DNA from: Fratercula arctica
Lineage: Eukaryota; Chordata; Aves; Charadriiformes; Alcidae
Length of the DNA stretch: 64,000 bases
NCBI GenBank assembly: GCA_947846985.1
Contig: CANTUZ010000003.1
Span: 55,128,096-55,192,095 of the forward strand
Direction of reading: 5' to 3'
Shown here: positions 1-13,200 of the stretch, in pieces
Layout of the letters: each line of letters starts with the position of its first letter
Numbering within the stretch: the first letter of the stretch is position 1
Notes under the pieces: generated by a model
The model's database searches: none
What the model saw: only the letters and a program-made list of their open reading frames with translations
What the model was told of the DNA's origin: nothing
Program-made: the position numbers and the translations under genes

Positions 1-690
1 TTATGCCCTCCTGTGTTGCTTCGCCCTTGAAGATGAAGTGAAAACATGCCATCAGGGAGCTTTTGTCACCTCACGCACTGATGGCGATAGTGTCAGTCCC
101 CAGACGCTCCCCAAGATGGGGGCTGGTGGCTCCTGCCACCTGTGCTGCACGGCATCAGCCCCACATGGGTCTCCATTTACCGTGGTCTCTTCCCAGCACT
201 GCCTCCTTGCATTAAGCAATTTTTCTCCTTTCCTCGATGAGTTGAGAGGCAGATTCCAGCCGAGGCATGGCATTGTCTAGCTCTGTGCTTTAGCGATGTA
301 GCATTTTAAACAGGGTGATGATCCACACTGGCACCCCTCTGCTCAGGCAGGGCTCTTCCCTGTCCTCGGCAGCTGCGGTGAAACGGCGTCAGGCACACAG
401 AGAGGAGGACCAAAAAACAAATATTAAAAAAAATCAGTACCATCCCTAGCTTTTCCATTTTCTTCTCGGGAAAACACAAATAAGCCAGGGTTCCTAGGAA
501 AGGTGAGATACTTTTTGAGGTGTGGGTGAGTACAGAAATGGCGCCAGGCTCTGGGGCAGGCCTGGGTCAGCACCCACACACCTGGAGGTTTAACCTTCTT
601 TTACCGCGAGCTGCGGCTCCTCTCTTCCCATCTTTATCTACTTTATTTGGAAGGGAGGCAGGAGAAGCACGAGGAAGAGGAGGAGAAGGT
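1..690. other. Upstream flank, no gene seen
   Basis: Mixed-composition sequence upstream of the CpG island. Short open frames on both strands (for example around 38-280) show no codon-usage pattern, splice sites or family motif that I recognise. In other vertebrates ARMT1 and RMND1 lie on this side of CCDC170, but I see none of their coding sequence here. Confidence 0.6.
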
Positions 691-984
691 CCTCCCCTTC
701 CCCTCAGTAGCGGTAGCCCAGGCGGGCTGCCCGCCCCCGGCCGCCGGAGGGAGCTGCTGGGCGGGAAACCCAGCCTGGATCAGAGCGCGCTGCCCTGCGC
801 ATCTCATCTTCCCTCCGTTTTGACTTTTTTTTGAGGAAAATTTTGAGGCAGTTTTCTCAGGTTCATGAAGTTTTGTTGTGTAACTGCTATTTGGAAGTGG
901 AAATAAGGTTTCTGTGAGCATCCCTTTGCAGAGACCGTCCACCATCAGGCACCGAGCACCGTCCCCGCCTTTCCCTAACCAGGG

Positions 985-998
985 GACGCCATGGCGAC
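985..998. promoter_or_regulatory. RFX X-box-like motif, distal
   Basis: GACGCCATGGCGAC matches the palindromic RFX X-box GTTGCCATGGCAAC at 11 of 14 positions, including the central GCCATGGC. RFX factors activate ciliary genes through such sites. Binding here is inference. Confidence 0.4.
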
Positions 999-1122
999 CC
1001 CTAGGCTGGGAGCCCCGCGGCCCGGCCCGGCCCAGACCCACCCCCCGGCCAGGGGAGGGCGCAGGCGGCACCGCCCGCTTCGCGTTGCCGTGGAGACGGC
1101 GGCACCGCCACGGCCACCATGA
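991..1122 (+). other. Candidate upstream ORF overlapping CCDC170 start
   Basis: The ATG at 991 has a strong Kozak context (G at -3 and G at +4). It opens a 43-codon frame rich in Arg, Pro and Ala whose TGA stop (1120-1122) overlaps the CCDC170 ATG (1119-1121) as ATGA. It would act as an upstream ORF only if transcription starts before 991. Its ATGG is also the centre of the distal X-box-like motif, so it may instead be untranscribed promoter. The product resembles no family I know and is probably not a functional protein. Confidence 0.35.
1084..1097. promoter_or_regulatory. RFX X-box-like motif, proximal
   Basis: GTTGCCGTGGAGAC matches the X-box consensus at 11 of 14 positions, with an intact GTTGCC half. 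It ends 21 bases before the CCDC170 start codon, so it lies in the core promoter or the 5' leader. It is 99 bases from the other X-box-like site, counted start to start. Confidence 0.4.
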
Positions 1123-1202
1123 GCCGCGGCGCCAGGGCCGGGCCCCGCTCGGCCTCCGCCGCACCTCGGCTGGCTGACAGGGGCAGCGGCGCGGCGGCCG
1201 AG
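1119..1202 (+). CDS. CCDC170: CCDC170 exon 1 coding part (residues 1-28)
   Basis: It begins with the ATG in GCCACCATGA and ends GAG|GTACCG, leaving phase 0. It encodes an Ala/Arg/Ser/Gly-rich, probably disordered leader, [10 protein letters not shown] and onward. This is the least conserved part compared with mammals and accounts for most of the difference in length. The CpG-rich coding composition reflects its place inside the island. Confidence 0.8.
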
Positions 1203-4200
1203 GTACCGTGGGGGCTGGGGAGTGGCCCGGCCCTGCGGAGGCGGCGGTGGTGGTTTCCGCGGGCGGGAAGCCGCGGCCCGCCCCGGCACCGCGTCCCCGA
1301 GGGAGAGCGGGGCGGCCGGCAGCCCGAGCGCGGAGGCGGGGGGCGGCGGCGGCTGCCGGGCCTGGCGGGCTGCCCTGGGCCGGGCCGGGCCGGGCCGGAC
1401 CGCTGCAAGGCGCCCGCGGACTCCCGTGAGAGCCTCCGAGGCTGGCTTGGCTCGCCGACCGGCACAGGGCAGAGCTGGGCGGTAACAGAGGGGAAGGCAG
1501 AAAGGGCAGAGGGTTTTGGGTTGTTTTGGGGGTTTTGTTAGAGAATAAACCCTCGATTTTGGAAAAATCCCGCCCCCGCCTCACTCCTCAATAGCTTTCT
1601 GTCGGCTGTTTCTGTGGAGGGTGACAGACATTGAGGCTGGCTGTAACCCCCCCCTGCGAGTTACCTTTTCAATTTTAAATATAATTTCGCTTTTTTAAAA
1701 AAAAAAAAAAACAAAAAAACCGCAACTTTTGCAGCTGCAGAGCTGTGCCTGGCGGTTGGCGTGTGCTTCAGCTGCAGCTCGGTGAACTTCAGCTGACGGT
1801 TACAGCTTATCTTTACACAGTCAAGGACGAAAGACTTTTTTTTTTTTTTTTTCTTATTAAGTGTTGCAGAAGGGAGTATCTCTCATGAGGCAGGAATTTA
1901 TGGTTATCTTAAGAATTTCTTCTTTGCATTTCTTCTTCCTTTGAAACTGGTTTGCTGGCTTTGATGTGAATTTAAAGGAGATGCTTGGTGATATTGCTTG
2001 GAAGGATCAAACTCTTTTGTACTAAAGATACAGCAGAAAACTTGTAATGATTTTGTATTCCAAAGGATAAACAATTTATTAGTGTGTGAACAGCTCAGTG
2101 TCTCCTTAATAGTTGAACATCAATTTTGTAATTACACTGTGTTAAGACAAAACCTACAGAATTTTGGTAGTTTGTCATGGCAAAATCAACTGCCATTATA
2201 TTAAATGCACCTATTTCGACCTGCTTACAAAGTTCTTAGCACTGCTTAGTTACAGAGTTGTCAGTAACCAGCTCCACATGCTACTGACCTGAAGTCAAAG
2301 AGTTGGTGAGTGCTACTTTCGTGACTCAGAAGTACATTAAAAGCTACATATAAAATGTGGGTTACAAATGGTAAATCAAACTACAGCACTAATCAGTCTT
2401 AATTGTGTATATACTAACACAGTTAAACATATCTAAACTATTTGCCATTCATTGACTGTAGGAAAGTATAGTAGGCATTGTACAAAAATTGCAAGAGTGT
2501 TGTCATTGCGTGATGGTTTGTTTTTTAAATCTCTCATTTAAGCTATTCTCTTACAAAATTTATTTAACTCTGTTCAGCACTGATAAATTAAAAACAGTAG
2601 AACAAGCGGTTTGCAACAATTCCTACATAAGCACCTAATTTTGTCACATTTTTCTGCTAAATTTTGTCTTATCAATTACACTGCTGATTATTTTGAGATT
2701 AAACACAGCAGCTCCTTCTTGTTATTAATTTTGGAAAAACTGTGAGACAAAGCATCAGGGGAGATCCAAATTCCTTAATTTAGCCATACAAACAAAGGAT
2801 GAAGTAAAACAAAGAACATGTTAAGTAACATTTACTGTAGGTGATGTATCTCGGTAATTGCCTTGAGATGACTGCTGTCCTTCATCATAAATGCATTTAT
2901 TACACTTAGATGCAAAGTCACCTCATCCTAACAGGAAAATGAAAGATGAAAAATCTTCAACTGCTGCTTGTAGTATTAGAGGCTAAAACTAAACTTTTGA
3001 TGGTAATAAAACTTTCATTTGGACCCATTAATCAAACTTGAAATTGGCCTTTTCAGTAGATGAACAACACCAGAGAGTGTTTTTTATCTTTCAGTAATAC
3101 CTTTCAATGAGTACTGCAAAGGGAGGAGAGTAGAGCTAAGCAGTACCCTTCTGAAAGGTATTTAGAAAATCACTTTGTTAATTTATTTGAGCTGTTGGGA
3201 ATACTTTACTTAGTTTTACGTGTTTCTGGAACAGTACACTAGTGCATAAAAACTCCAAAGGCATGTAACCACAATAAAAAAAGAACTTTTGAGTTGCACA
3301 CACAAACTGCAAGCAATGAGTTGTGCCTAGTTACAGGCAGAAATCGTAGAGGGGAAAAGGGGCTTCACTGAGTGGGGAGTCATCAAAAGTATTGGGTATT
3401 TCTGGCATTTTATAATGTGAAAGGGAAACTGACGGGACTGAATGGTCTTGAAATGTTGCTTGCAAATGTCAATTTATGTTGATAAAGCATTATCAATGCA
3501 AACGTTTTTAGATCTCTGATAAGCAAAGTATTATCTAGAAAGAAGTCAACTTTACCCAAAATATACATACACGAGAGTTAATTTGTGAACAGCTTTTTTT
3601 CCCCTAAATGACTCTGATTCATTTTAGTTTGGTTTTGTATGTGTTACCCTGAAAAGAAATATATTCTAAAACTTGTCTATCTTTATAGTATGATAGATTA
3701 TTTTGCAAAATAAGATGAAGATTGAATATTCCCTGCATGCTGAAGTAGAATTTTCTTTTCTTTTTGAATCAATTTATATAAGACAGTTTTGGAAATGGCC
3801 TTGTTAGAACATATTTTGATTGTTTAATCAGAAAATTAAGCCAATTAGGTTGTGGATGGCAAGAAACTTTTAGTATTAAGTTTCTAGCTGTAGTTAGAAT
3901 GGTTACAATCAAAACATAACGTTTAAGCTCCCTTTCCCAGCAGTTTAGCCCATACACAATGAATTTTCCTTGATCCCTGTTGTCCTGAAGGGCATCTTAG
4001 TCTCCCACAGATCCCATAGCAAGTTTGTGGACATTTCCTTGTGATTTCTTAGGGAAATGAATTCTGCGTGGAAATTTTTCAACTGCACATTCTTCTTAGT
4101 ACTTCATGTTGGATGTCATCTTTATTCTGGTTGCAGCAAATAATAAACTGTGCTACTGCATTGTATTTTCAGAAATTAGAAGAAATTTTTTGCATGTATA

Positions 4201-7200
4201 CACCCGTGAATATTATTTTTTTGTAGGAAGAAATATTACTGATTCAGGATATCTCATTGTGTTTGATTTCAGTGTATGAACTGTTACGACACTGGGATTT
4301 ACAGAAATTATTGAATAGCCTACTGAGTCCACCCAGTGTAGTAAATTCTATATAAACATGTAGGTAAAAAGGGCCCACTAGTTACATTAACATCTGCGTA
4401 GAAAAAAAGATGTAGTTCACTTAAGATAGATCATGTGCTTATTGCACAGATTTTTTTTTTTTTTTTTAAATTTATCAGTGTAGAAGAGATGCAGGATAAA
4501 AGGGGAGATGAAATAAAAACTTGAAGCACATGAAAAGCAGTGGCAAAATTAAGTGATTACTGCACAAAGCCAGACTGTGCAGCTGAACCAGTGAATGTAA
4601 CCCAGAGAAGTCCAAGTTAAGATGTCTATTTTAGTTAGATGTGGGTTTGAATATTGTGGAGTCCATCAAAGCTCATATGCTACTAGAGAAGCTTTCCCAT
4701 AGCGTTCTGCTTTTATGCCATACGTTGCTGATGGTAACCTATGACATAGTCTAGTAAAGCAGGTCCGTGAAAAATTAATGTCATGTGTCATCATAATGCA
4801 AATCTATGTAATTTTCAACCTCTCTTCTCCCTTCCTCTCCCCCCCCCCCCCCCCCATTTGTTCTGTAGAAACAAAGGAAGAACGGAGTTAAGAAAGGTTT
4901 GTGAGTCATTATTTTTGGTATGCCAACCCCAATGTGCTTAGGTGCTATGGAAACAGGAAGAAGAAATCCCTGCCTTGAGTAATGTCATCTACTGTGGGCA
5001 AGAGGCAATGCATTGGCAAGTCACTCAGGGTAGTGGTCAGTGCTTAAATGCTTACTGAGGGCTTTCTGTTTCAATAGAGATTTTTAAAATATATATTTTG
5101 GGAAAGGGGGGTCAGTGGCAGTAGTAGCAGCCTTTGCCAGGGATGAAATAAGAAGGAAATAAAAGAAAAGCTGAGAAAAGCAGATTTGGAGTGAGTGACT
5201 TGAACAGTTGGCTGATTTCAAAGTATATGGTGAGGTATAAAACTACTGAATGTTGTTGAAGTTCTGTTGTTTCTGAATCAGGTGAAGCTTGCCAACTACA
5301 GGCCGGATTCCAGGGAGGTGAAAGTAGTTATTTGGCAAAAAATGAAAACAAAAAACCCCACAATAACAACAATGACCTTATGTTGTTGATCTTCTAAAGA
5401 ATGCCTATTGCTAATAAAGCCAAAGGTCCAAGTAGATACTACTCTTTAAGTATTGTAAATATAGGTTTAGCTTTTGTTTAGCATTTGAGGTGAAATGAAA
5501 ACTTCATTTTCTTGCGGGTAAGTTGAAAGGGATGAAAAAAGTTAACAAGATGAATGGGAGAAACACCAAAACCCTAGATTATTTAGAGCTGATTGAGGGA
5601 TAATATATGAAGGCATCTCCTGTCTACTGCCTCTTTTAACACTTTCTTCATTCTATTTTCTTAACAGTAATGAGTATAAACTACATAGTACTCATGAAAC
5701 ATTACAAATCTGAATTTTTCCAGAGATACAGAAGTGCCACATCTGCATCACAAATTTTGCCCCGTAGTAGAGTCATGCCAAGTTAATTGCATTGTATGGT
5801 TAATGATCAGACTTGTGAATGGCTGCTGGCAAAACTTAGAAACTTATTTACTTAAATATTAAAGCATGCACATTCCCTGCTAAAAATATGATAATCATCC
5901 TAACTTTTCTAGTGTGATGTCAACACATATGCTTAGCTTCATATTTACTTAGGCACTGGAGGATGCAGAGATCTGCTTCTGTCAATCTCAGTAAGAGTGT
6001 AAATGAGTGAAATGGTAGTTCACGTTGACTTTTGCACCTGGCTTCATTTGAACTTCTTTTAAATCCTTCTAGATGTGTATCTACATGTTTAAAGTGGTCA
6101 TCATTTTAAAATGTAGATTTGTATGACAAATGTAGGTTTCAGAAGTTCCAGCTGTAAAGGGTTTTACTGTGTTGATTATTGCTGCTGAACAAAGGGCTTC
6201 TTTCTTCATCTATGCTCTGAATTTTTTTTTTTTATTTTGTCAGTTTTGAGATATATTCCTTCTTTCTGTAGAAGCATAAGTGTTTTGTTTGTTTAGGGAA
6301 GAAAAAGAAAACATACAGCAATACAGTAATATAAATATAATAACATATGTAAATAACATACACAGTGTTACTTTTTGCAAGCTCCAGCCCTGGTTTTGGA
6401 GCCCTGGTGTATTACAGAATGAAAAAAACCTCTCTACATCAAAGAATTCCATGTGGTTGTACAATATGAAACAAATGGAGTAAAGCAGAAAGAAAGACAA
6501 AGACTCCCTCAGAATGGTGATAAAGTGTTGAGAAAATTAGCAGCCCTTTTATCTCAGAGATTGTGTGCTATGTTGCACATGGCTGTGAGCTGTACCACAC
6601 CTATCAGTCTGGCTTGATGAGACCGGCAACTCCTTTGTGAAAGAGCCCAGCTGGGTGTCTGTGGGGGCGATGAATGTGATTAAACTTGATGGATCTAATC
6701 CAGTGTGTACTAGTGCATTGCAGAAAGATTGAAGAAGAGAGTTGACAATATTGTAGAAACTAATCTGAGGTAATTTATCTCTTGCTACAGTCCAAACCAG
6801 TAGTTTTGCCCAGGGATTTCTGTGTGCATTTCTTGGTAGAGGCTTCTTTTGGTAGATGTTCACCTATTTAGAAAGGTTTTAATTTTTTTTCTATTTAGAA
6901 TGGGGAGGAGCTGAACTTGTAATTTATCTCAGCCTGGAAACCAATGCTGTTGTACAAGAGCATGAAGTGAAGACATCTTGTCTCTGTCTCCATTGTAATA
7001 TCTTGTTTCCACAGTGGTCGTTAGCTGGAGGAGATTTGCATTTTGTAATGAATACCTAAATGCACTAGGATCGCAGTTTTGTTTGTCCTTTGTGGGAACT
7101 GATGGAATAAAAATCTCGTGTTCTGACCTCTGCCACGTGTGCTCCCAGCATCACCTTATCTTGTTCTGAAGATGTTAAATTTCAAAATTTTGTAGTCACT

Positions 7201-10200
7201 GTCAATTGAAAACAGCATTCTGTCTAATGAAAGTCCTATCAAGACCTCAGGTCTGAATTTTCATATTGAAAGATTTAAGTAACAAAGGCCAAGAAATCCA
7301 ATGCATTTCTGCTGTACTATAGAAGAGCAGAACCACCCAAGAACAAGAAAGCTTACTATAAAGAATCTAAAAGGCACAGCTAAAAGAATTGTACAAGTGG
7401 TGTGAAGGAGACTGTGCTAAAAGCACAGAGCCTCTGCTTTGCCATCTATCACAAGGGCTTGAAAAAGGGTGAAAGGAAATCAGTGTGGTGATTTCCGGGG
7501 ACCAGAAAGCATCATTCAGAAAGCTGAAGTTACATGCAAGTGAAGGAATTCAAAAGAACCTTTAACCTTGGTAGATTAGAAGTAAGAGTGCAAATGGGCA
7601 AGCCAAAAAGTGACTTTGAGGAGCAAGTAGGAGTGTCTGAGTAGGAATGGACTCTTCAACTTGGTAGAGAGACAGTGAAGGTGAGATATAATAGAAATCT
7701 GCAAAATCATGAGTGGCACAGAGAGGATTGATAGCCATTGCACTTTTTTTAACCATTTCTTGCAACAGAACAATGAGGGAGCACGCAGTGTAACTGAAGT
7801 CTAAAACCTGAAGTGTTTCTTTGCGTAAGAGACACCTGAGACCTCCCTTTGCGTTAAAGTTTACATGGGTTGAACGAGTGATGGGATAAGTTTTAGAAGA
7901 GGGATGTTCTGAATGTTGCTAAATACATTGAAACAACTTGAGCTGAAAATAGTGGGAGGCCATGGGATTGTTGAGGGGGGATACGTGGCGTGCCAATATA
8001 CTTTAGCACTGATGTTGCTGGCTGAACTTGCAGATGAAAGTGGTGACTGGTAGAAAAGTAACTGCTTATCCTGATTCCCAGTAAGGGTTAGTTACTCTGG
8101 TAATAACATATTTGTAATTAGATGCCCTTGAGCAGCTTAATCAAAAAAGCAGTAAAACAAAATTGTTCAAAACAGTCGATGTCTAATGGTTTTGTTTTCA
8201 TGCTGTCTTCCCAGGAATCTCATGATTGCGTTCTCTTGGATATTCCTGTCACTAGAGAGCAGATGAATCACTATCGAGCTGCAGCTGAAACTGCTCAAAG
8301 TGAACTTGCAGCACTTTCAGTGAAGTATGATTGTGCCCAGTCAGAGGTACATTTAAAAATACTACTAAATCCTTCTCCAAACCTGAGGATTCTCTACAGT
8401 CACTTTCTGCAGAGAATAAAAGTTTGCAGAAATTCCAGAATTTCTTGCTTTTGATACGGAACTTATATTTCTTATAACGTAGAATTTCTATGCAATTTTT
8501 ACTCTGCTTGCTTCTGTGTTCAACAACTGATTATGAGCTTATATTTGAAACCTTTGAAGCAGTCTAGCTTTTTATTATCATCTAAATGCAATCTTTTGTA
8601 ATTAAACCTGAAAGTTAATACTTCTAAATTGTGGTTGTGTAAAAGTTCTGATAGATGTCCTCCTGTTGCTAGTGAGTTAAGATATAACTACCTATCCTTA
8701 CCTATTCCTCCACTTTTGTCAAGTTACAGCTCCCCAAATTTGCTTTCATCACCAGTGAAGTTGTGATTGAGCTAATGAAGTTGACTGTAACTAGAGAGGC
8801 TGAAGAACACACATCCATCTTTTTCTGCTGTCCCTGCTGTGGGAATGGTGGTTCTTCAGAGAGAGGATTTATTAGAGGATAATTTTTAGAGTTTCTGTAT
8901 TTTCACACTTTTTTTTTTTTAACACACGACTGAAAAAGATTGATTTGATCCAGTTCAGCAATGCAGGCAGTGGTCAGTTTTAAAATGGAGTCAAATTTGC
9001 CTTTAGGAGATATAAGTGCTTACATTTAGTTACATGCATAGATGTAGGTCCATACATTCATAAATATTCATAGGTACATAAAGTTCGATTGGAACTTGTG
9101 AACATTTATCCAACTAGTACTTTAAACATCTGTACCTTTTACAAATGTGTATTTCTATTGCACATTGCAGAGTACTTTGGAATATACTTGCATAGCACAT
9201 GAACATTAAAAAAAGGCTCTATCAATGAAATACAATTTCTTTAATTGTGGATAGCTGAATATGGGAAAAAGCAAGAACGCGTAACATTGTATGAGAATGA
9301 ATTGTTAATACAGTGTCCAGCCACAACTACAGGGGCAAGTGTTTGTCATTTAAGCCTGAATTTGACCCATTGATCCTGAAATTACTGCAGAGTTCCTCTA
9401 CATTTAATGGCTATCCAGGATCTGTACTTTACATTTCAATTCTAAAAGGCCATACGGAATCTCATGTTCTCATAGAAGGAATTTATTACTGGAAATGTTG
9501 AATGGCTGTATTGCCAGCAAGACTGACTGATTTTATAGATTCTTTCAGCATTGTGCTTGCAAAAGTGAAAGAATAGTCAAGAAAGCAGCTGTTCGTACTC
9601 TTGTTAATAAAGACGTTCATGACCCAGCTGAGGTCAGAGCTGTGTTCTGATGAGTGCTCTGTAAAACTCATGATATGGGATTATTCTTGCTTTTTCTGCT
9701 GTTGGAACTGACCACAAAGACAATGGACAGAGGAAAAAATATCACATTTTGCAGATGGGGAGTTGAACCACAGAGAAATTTTAAGGTTGTGAATGCTTTC
9801 AGCTACCATAGCTTGGTCCAGCTGCCAAGCAAAGCAATCCTATTGTTCCTTTAGCTGCTCATTTCCTTCCCCACACTGTCCCATCTCTACCTCTTGTGTT
9901 GGCACAACATATGTGTAGTTTTATGGTGCGCTGTGTTGTTGGGGAACTGATGCAATGGAAAAATAAAGCCTCTCCTTGTGGGTTGTTTTTCACTGGGATC
10001 AGTTTTCCAATCTTATTTCACCTCATAGCAGTCTAGGTGCTTCTACCAGCACAAAGGGTGTGGAGTATGGAAATGAAGCCCGTGAGCCTGGGGCAAAGCA
10101 GATCAGCTTTTCTCAAAATCAGTGTTGCTTTATGGCAGCTCTGAAGTGTCTGATAAACCAGCACTTGCAGGTGAAGCATAAGCTCATCAGAGAGTATGCT

Positions 10201-13200
10201 GCTGCTGCTGCAAGAGCAATCCTTCTACCTGACTCCTTGGTGTTAGCCTTTTATCTGTGATGTGGCCAGCTCCCCTTCCTCCTCTTCCACTGTAGAAAGT
10301 GAATTCTTTTCTGTCAGCTGCATTAGTTGTTTGTGGAGGAGTCAGAAAAATACCAGAGTTGTTGTGAAGGAGAGGACAGGCGTGCGTGGCTCAGAGCAGG
10401 AGGAGGAGGGCATCTCTTTTGGAAGGCAGTCGCCACTCAGTTGGCTCACCAGCCTCCTGGAATTTCTCTGAATATCTTGGGTTTGGTCAAACTGGAACTT
10501 CTGTCAGAGCCACGGATTTCTTGATGTCCTGAATTGCAGTTTAATGTCTTTAAATATTTATTGCCTTAAAATGTTTGCCACAAGTTAAAGGCCCTGGCAC
10601 ACTTCATAAAGAGCAGTTAATGTGGCTTAATTATTTGCCTCTTAATTTTATGTAGTAGGAGATAAATGTTTCGGATTGCATTTTGCTGTTTATGATTGGG
10701 ATTGTCAGGAAAGCTGAAACATGCCTTAATGCTTCTTGTGACAAAAAATCCACTTTAAATTACTTGCCCCTTTTAACAAAACAAAACACACTGAAATTTT
10801 ATGTGCCTGGTGTGCCTGTCTCAAGCTCAGTCTTTTAGAGAAGTGTGTAGCAGAAATAGTTCAACAGAAAATGATATTTTTAACTAAAAGAGAGAGGAGA
10901 AAGTAAAGAAAAACAACTGAACTCCATGAACTGTTGGGAAGTTCTAGCATCATCTCTGGAACGTGTTCTTGACATTTGGCAATGATGTCCCTCCTCCCAC
11001 CCTTCCTTAAAAGGCTCTCTTGATGTTTCTGTGTAAATCCAGCTATGTTTTTTGCTCTGATAATCCAATAAATTACCATTTGCGTAAGATGAGAAGAGGT
11101 TGCCTACAGCACAACTCTCCAAAAATTTCTTTGCCTCTGAATATGCTGCAAATCATCAAAAGAGTCCACCCGCATAAAACAGGATGCTTTGCTATTACAG
11201 CTCCCCACAGCTGTAGATTATCTGTGGAATTGTGCACCAGAATTGGGAGCAGGGAGGAGGCAGGCAAAAAAAAGGGAATAGTGGTGTTAATTACTGTATT
11301 GTAATGCAGATGCATAAGAGAGGCCAGTTAAGGCTGTGCAGCAGAATTCAAGGTGGGCTTTATCTAAATTCTGAATTTGTAAATAAATTTATCTTCCTGT
11401 AAGAGATTATCTTGAAAAGTTGTATTGTATTACACAACAGCAGCTTCTGGTTTTACAAACCCCTTTCTTCTATTGCTTTTTCCTAGTTACATGAAAATAA
11501 AGTTGCGTATCTCCACTCAGTCTTGTAGTGATAGAAGACTCTTACTCTCTTGTTCCGAAATGTGTTTCTTGCCACATTACTAAACTTGTAATGCAGTTGT
11601 GTATTTCAGCCTGGGCAAAATTATTCTTCCTTTTTTAATGAGTTTTCTCCTTTTCTGTCTATAGCTTCTTGAACTCAGGTCCAGAATGGTCTCTAAAGAA
11701 GCCTCTTTTCAAGAGCTGAAGGCTAGAGCTGAAAGCTACAAGGAAACCAATGCTAGACAGATGTCTCGCCTCCTGTCTTTGCAAACCCGAGTTCAGGAGA
11801 TGGAGGAAGAGGCATGTGTGCTCACCAGTTCTAAAAATCAGGCTGAACTGACAGCTCAGGCAGCATTCAAAGAAAACGGGGAGCTGAAGGAGGAGCTTCA
11901 TGAACAAAATGCCAAACTTAAGTAAGATTCATGTGAGATGACAAATAATTTTTGTTTGGGATGACAGAATGTGCAGTTGTCAACACAAAAAAATAAGTTG
12001 GTGGATAGACTTTATTGCAGGTCTGAATTCTGTTACAACGCCTTGCAGAACTGTAGTACCTAAGTGTGTGGAAGGTACTGAAATTTGAATTTTGGTCTGA
12101 GTTTTTAGCCCATAAATGGGGTTTTGAGAGTTTTCTCCTTTGGAGGAGAAATTATATGAGTCAGCTTGCTGTAATCTCATTGTTTACAAAAAATGAGCAC
12201 AGAGGGCTGTTTGTCTGAACACAGTAGAAATAATACGTATGGTTTCCTCATTCAGGTATTTCCATGTATGGCACTGAGACAAACTTTATGCCTTTCATAG
12301 CATGCTTGTGATGGGCAGTACCTGCAACTATGATTTACTATCCTGGTTTATCCTTATCATGTGGTATTTTTTAGAGACACTTATTTGTCACTTGACATGC
12401 TGCATGGGCCATGCAGTGGTGAGTGCGCTGCTGCACCACTCCAGTCTCTTTTCCCCTCTTCTGTGTCATAGCTGGAACCATAACAGTGCCAAGTGAATTT
12501 CTTCCTTAGCATAAAGCTATCCATTAGGTGCCGTGTAATAAAGAAAATACAGTATAATTCCTAGTTAGTAGCATCCTGAAGGGAGCATGTTACTGTTTGT
12601 TCAGCTTCCGGCAATGTTAGCTTTGTCTGACTTCTCTTCTGCTTTCTTCTGGACATTGCTGTGTGGGTTTTGTTTGTTTGTTTGTTTTTAACTTGCATAC
12701 TGATTGTGTAAAACTTTCAATAAAAGATGGTATCCTTAGCTATGCTGTTAATAGCATAGTGGGTCAGAACACTGATTCGTCAGTTCTGCCTAACTGCTAA
12801 TATTTTAGGACTGTGGGATGGAGACCCACTGTAATAAACAGCCAGATTCCTTAAACAGAAATGGCACTTATTTTATTATAGGGACGAAGTCGATAGAGCA
12901 AAAGCACAGCGCTGGGTGCATGACTCAAGTCAGAGGCACACCAGCTAATACTTCACCCATGTCTTATATACATTCAACATTGCATCAGAGTAATGATTTA
13001 TGATGATTGATTATCATTAATCCCTTTTTCTTCTATTTGTGTGTTTTCCTTCTGGCAATTGTTTCTGAGGATCGATAATCTTCAGTTCCCTTTTTCCATG
13101 CATATCAGCTCCCTTCTCCTATGCGTCTGTCTCCTTCTGTTAATCATTTGTGGGGTCTCTTGGAGAAGTTCTCTTTTGTTTCTCTCAGATGTTCTTCTTC

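Larger units (their letters stand above)
690..1480. promoter_or_regulatory. CpG-island promoter of CCDC170
   Basis: GC and CpG content rise sharply here, densest at about 980-1420, while both flanks are AT-rich. The island surrounds the first coding exon (start codon at 1119) and includes GC-box-like CCCGCCC strings and two RFX X-box-like motifs. No TATA box is evident, as is usual for a CpG-island promoter. The transcription start cannot be fixed from sequence and probably lies within about 900-1110. Because the island reaches several hundred bases upstream of exon 1, bidirectional initiation is possible, but I see no minus-strand gene to support it. Confidence 0.85.
1203..8214 (+). other. 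CCDC170 intron 1
   Basis: A 7.0-kb phase-0 intron. The first 280 bases are still CpG island and include a GGGCC repeat. The rest is AT-rich with a 17-base C run at 4839-4855 and several T or A tracts (1697-1711, 1839-1852, 4450-4467). I see no interspersed repeat or RNA gene. An open frame on the minus strand at 6549-6863 has no recognisable similarity. Confidence 0.8.

Noticed and set aside
643..1584. Long minus-strand open frame (313 codons) across the CpG island
   Set aside because: The high GC content lowers stop-codon frequency, and the peptide is Pro/Ala/Arg/Gly low complexity. It is the reverse of the promoter and exon 1 with no domain.
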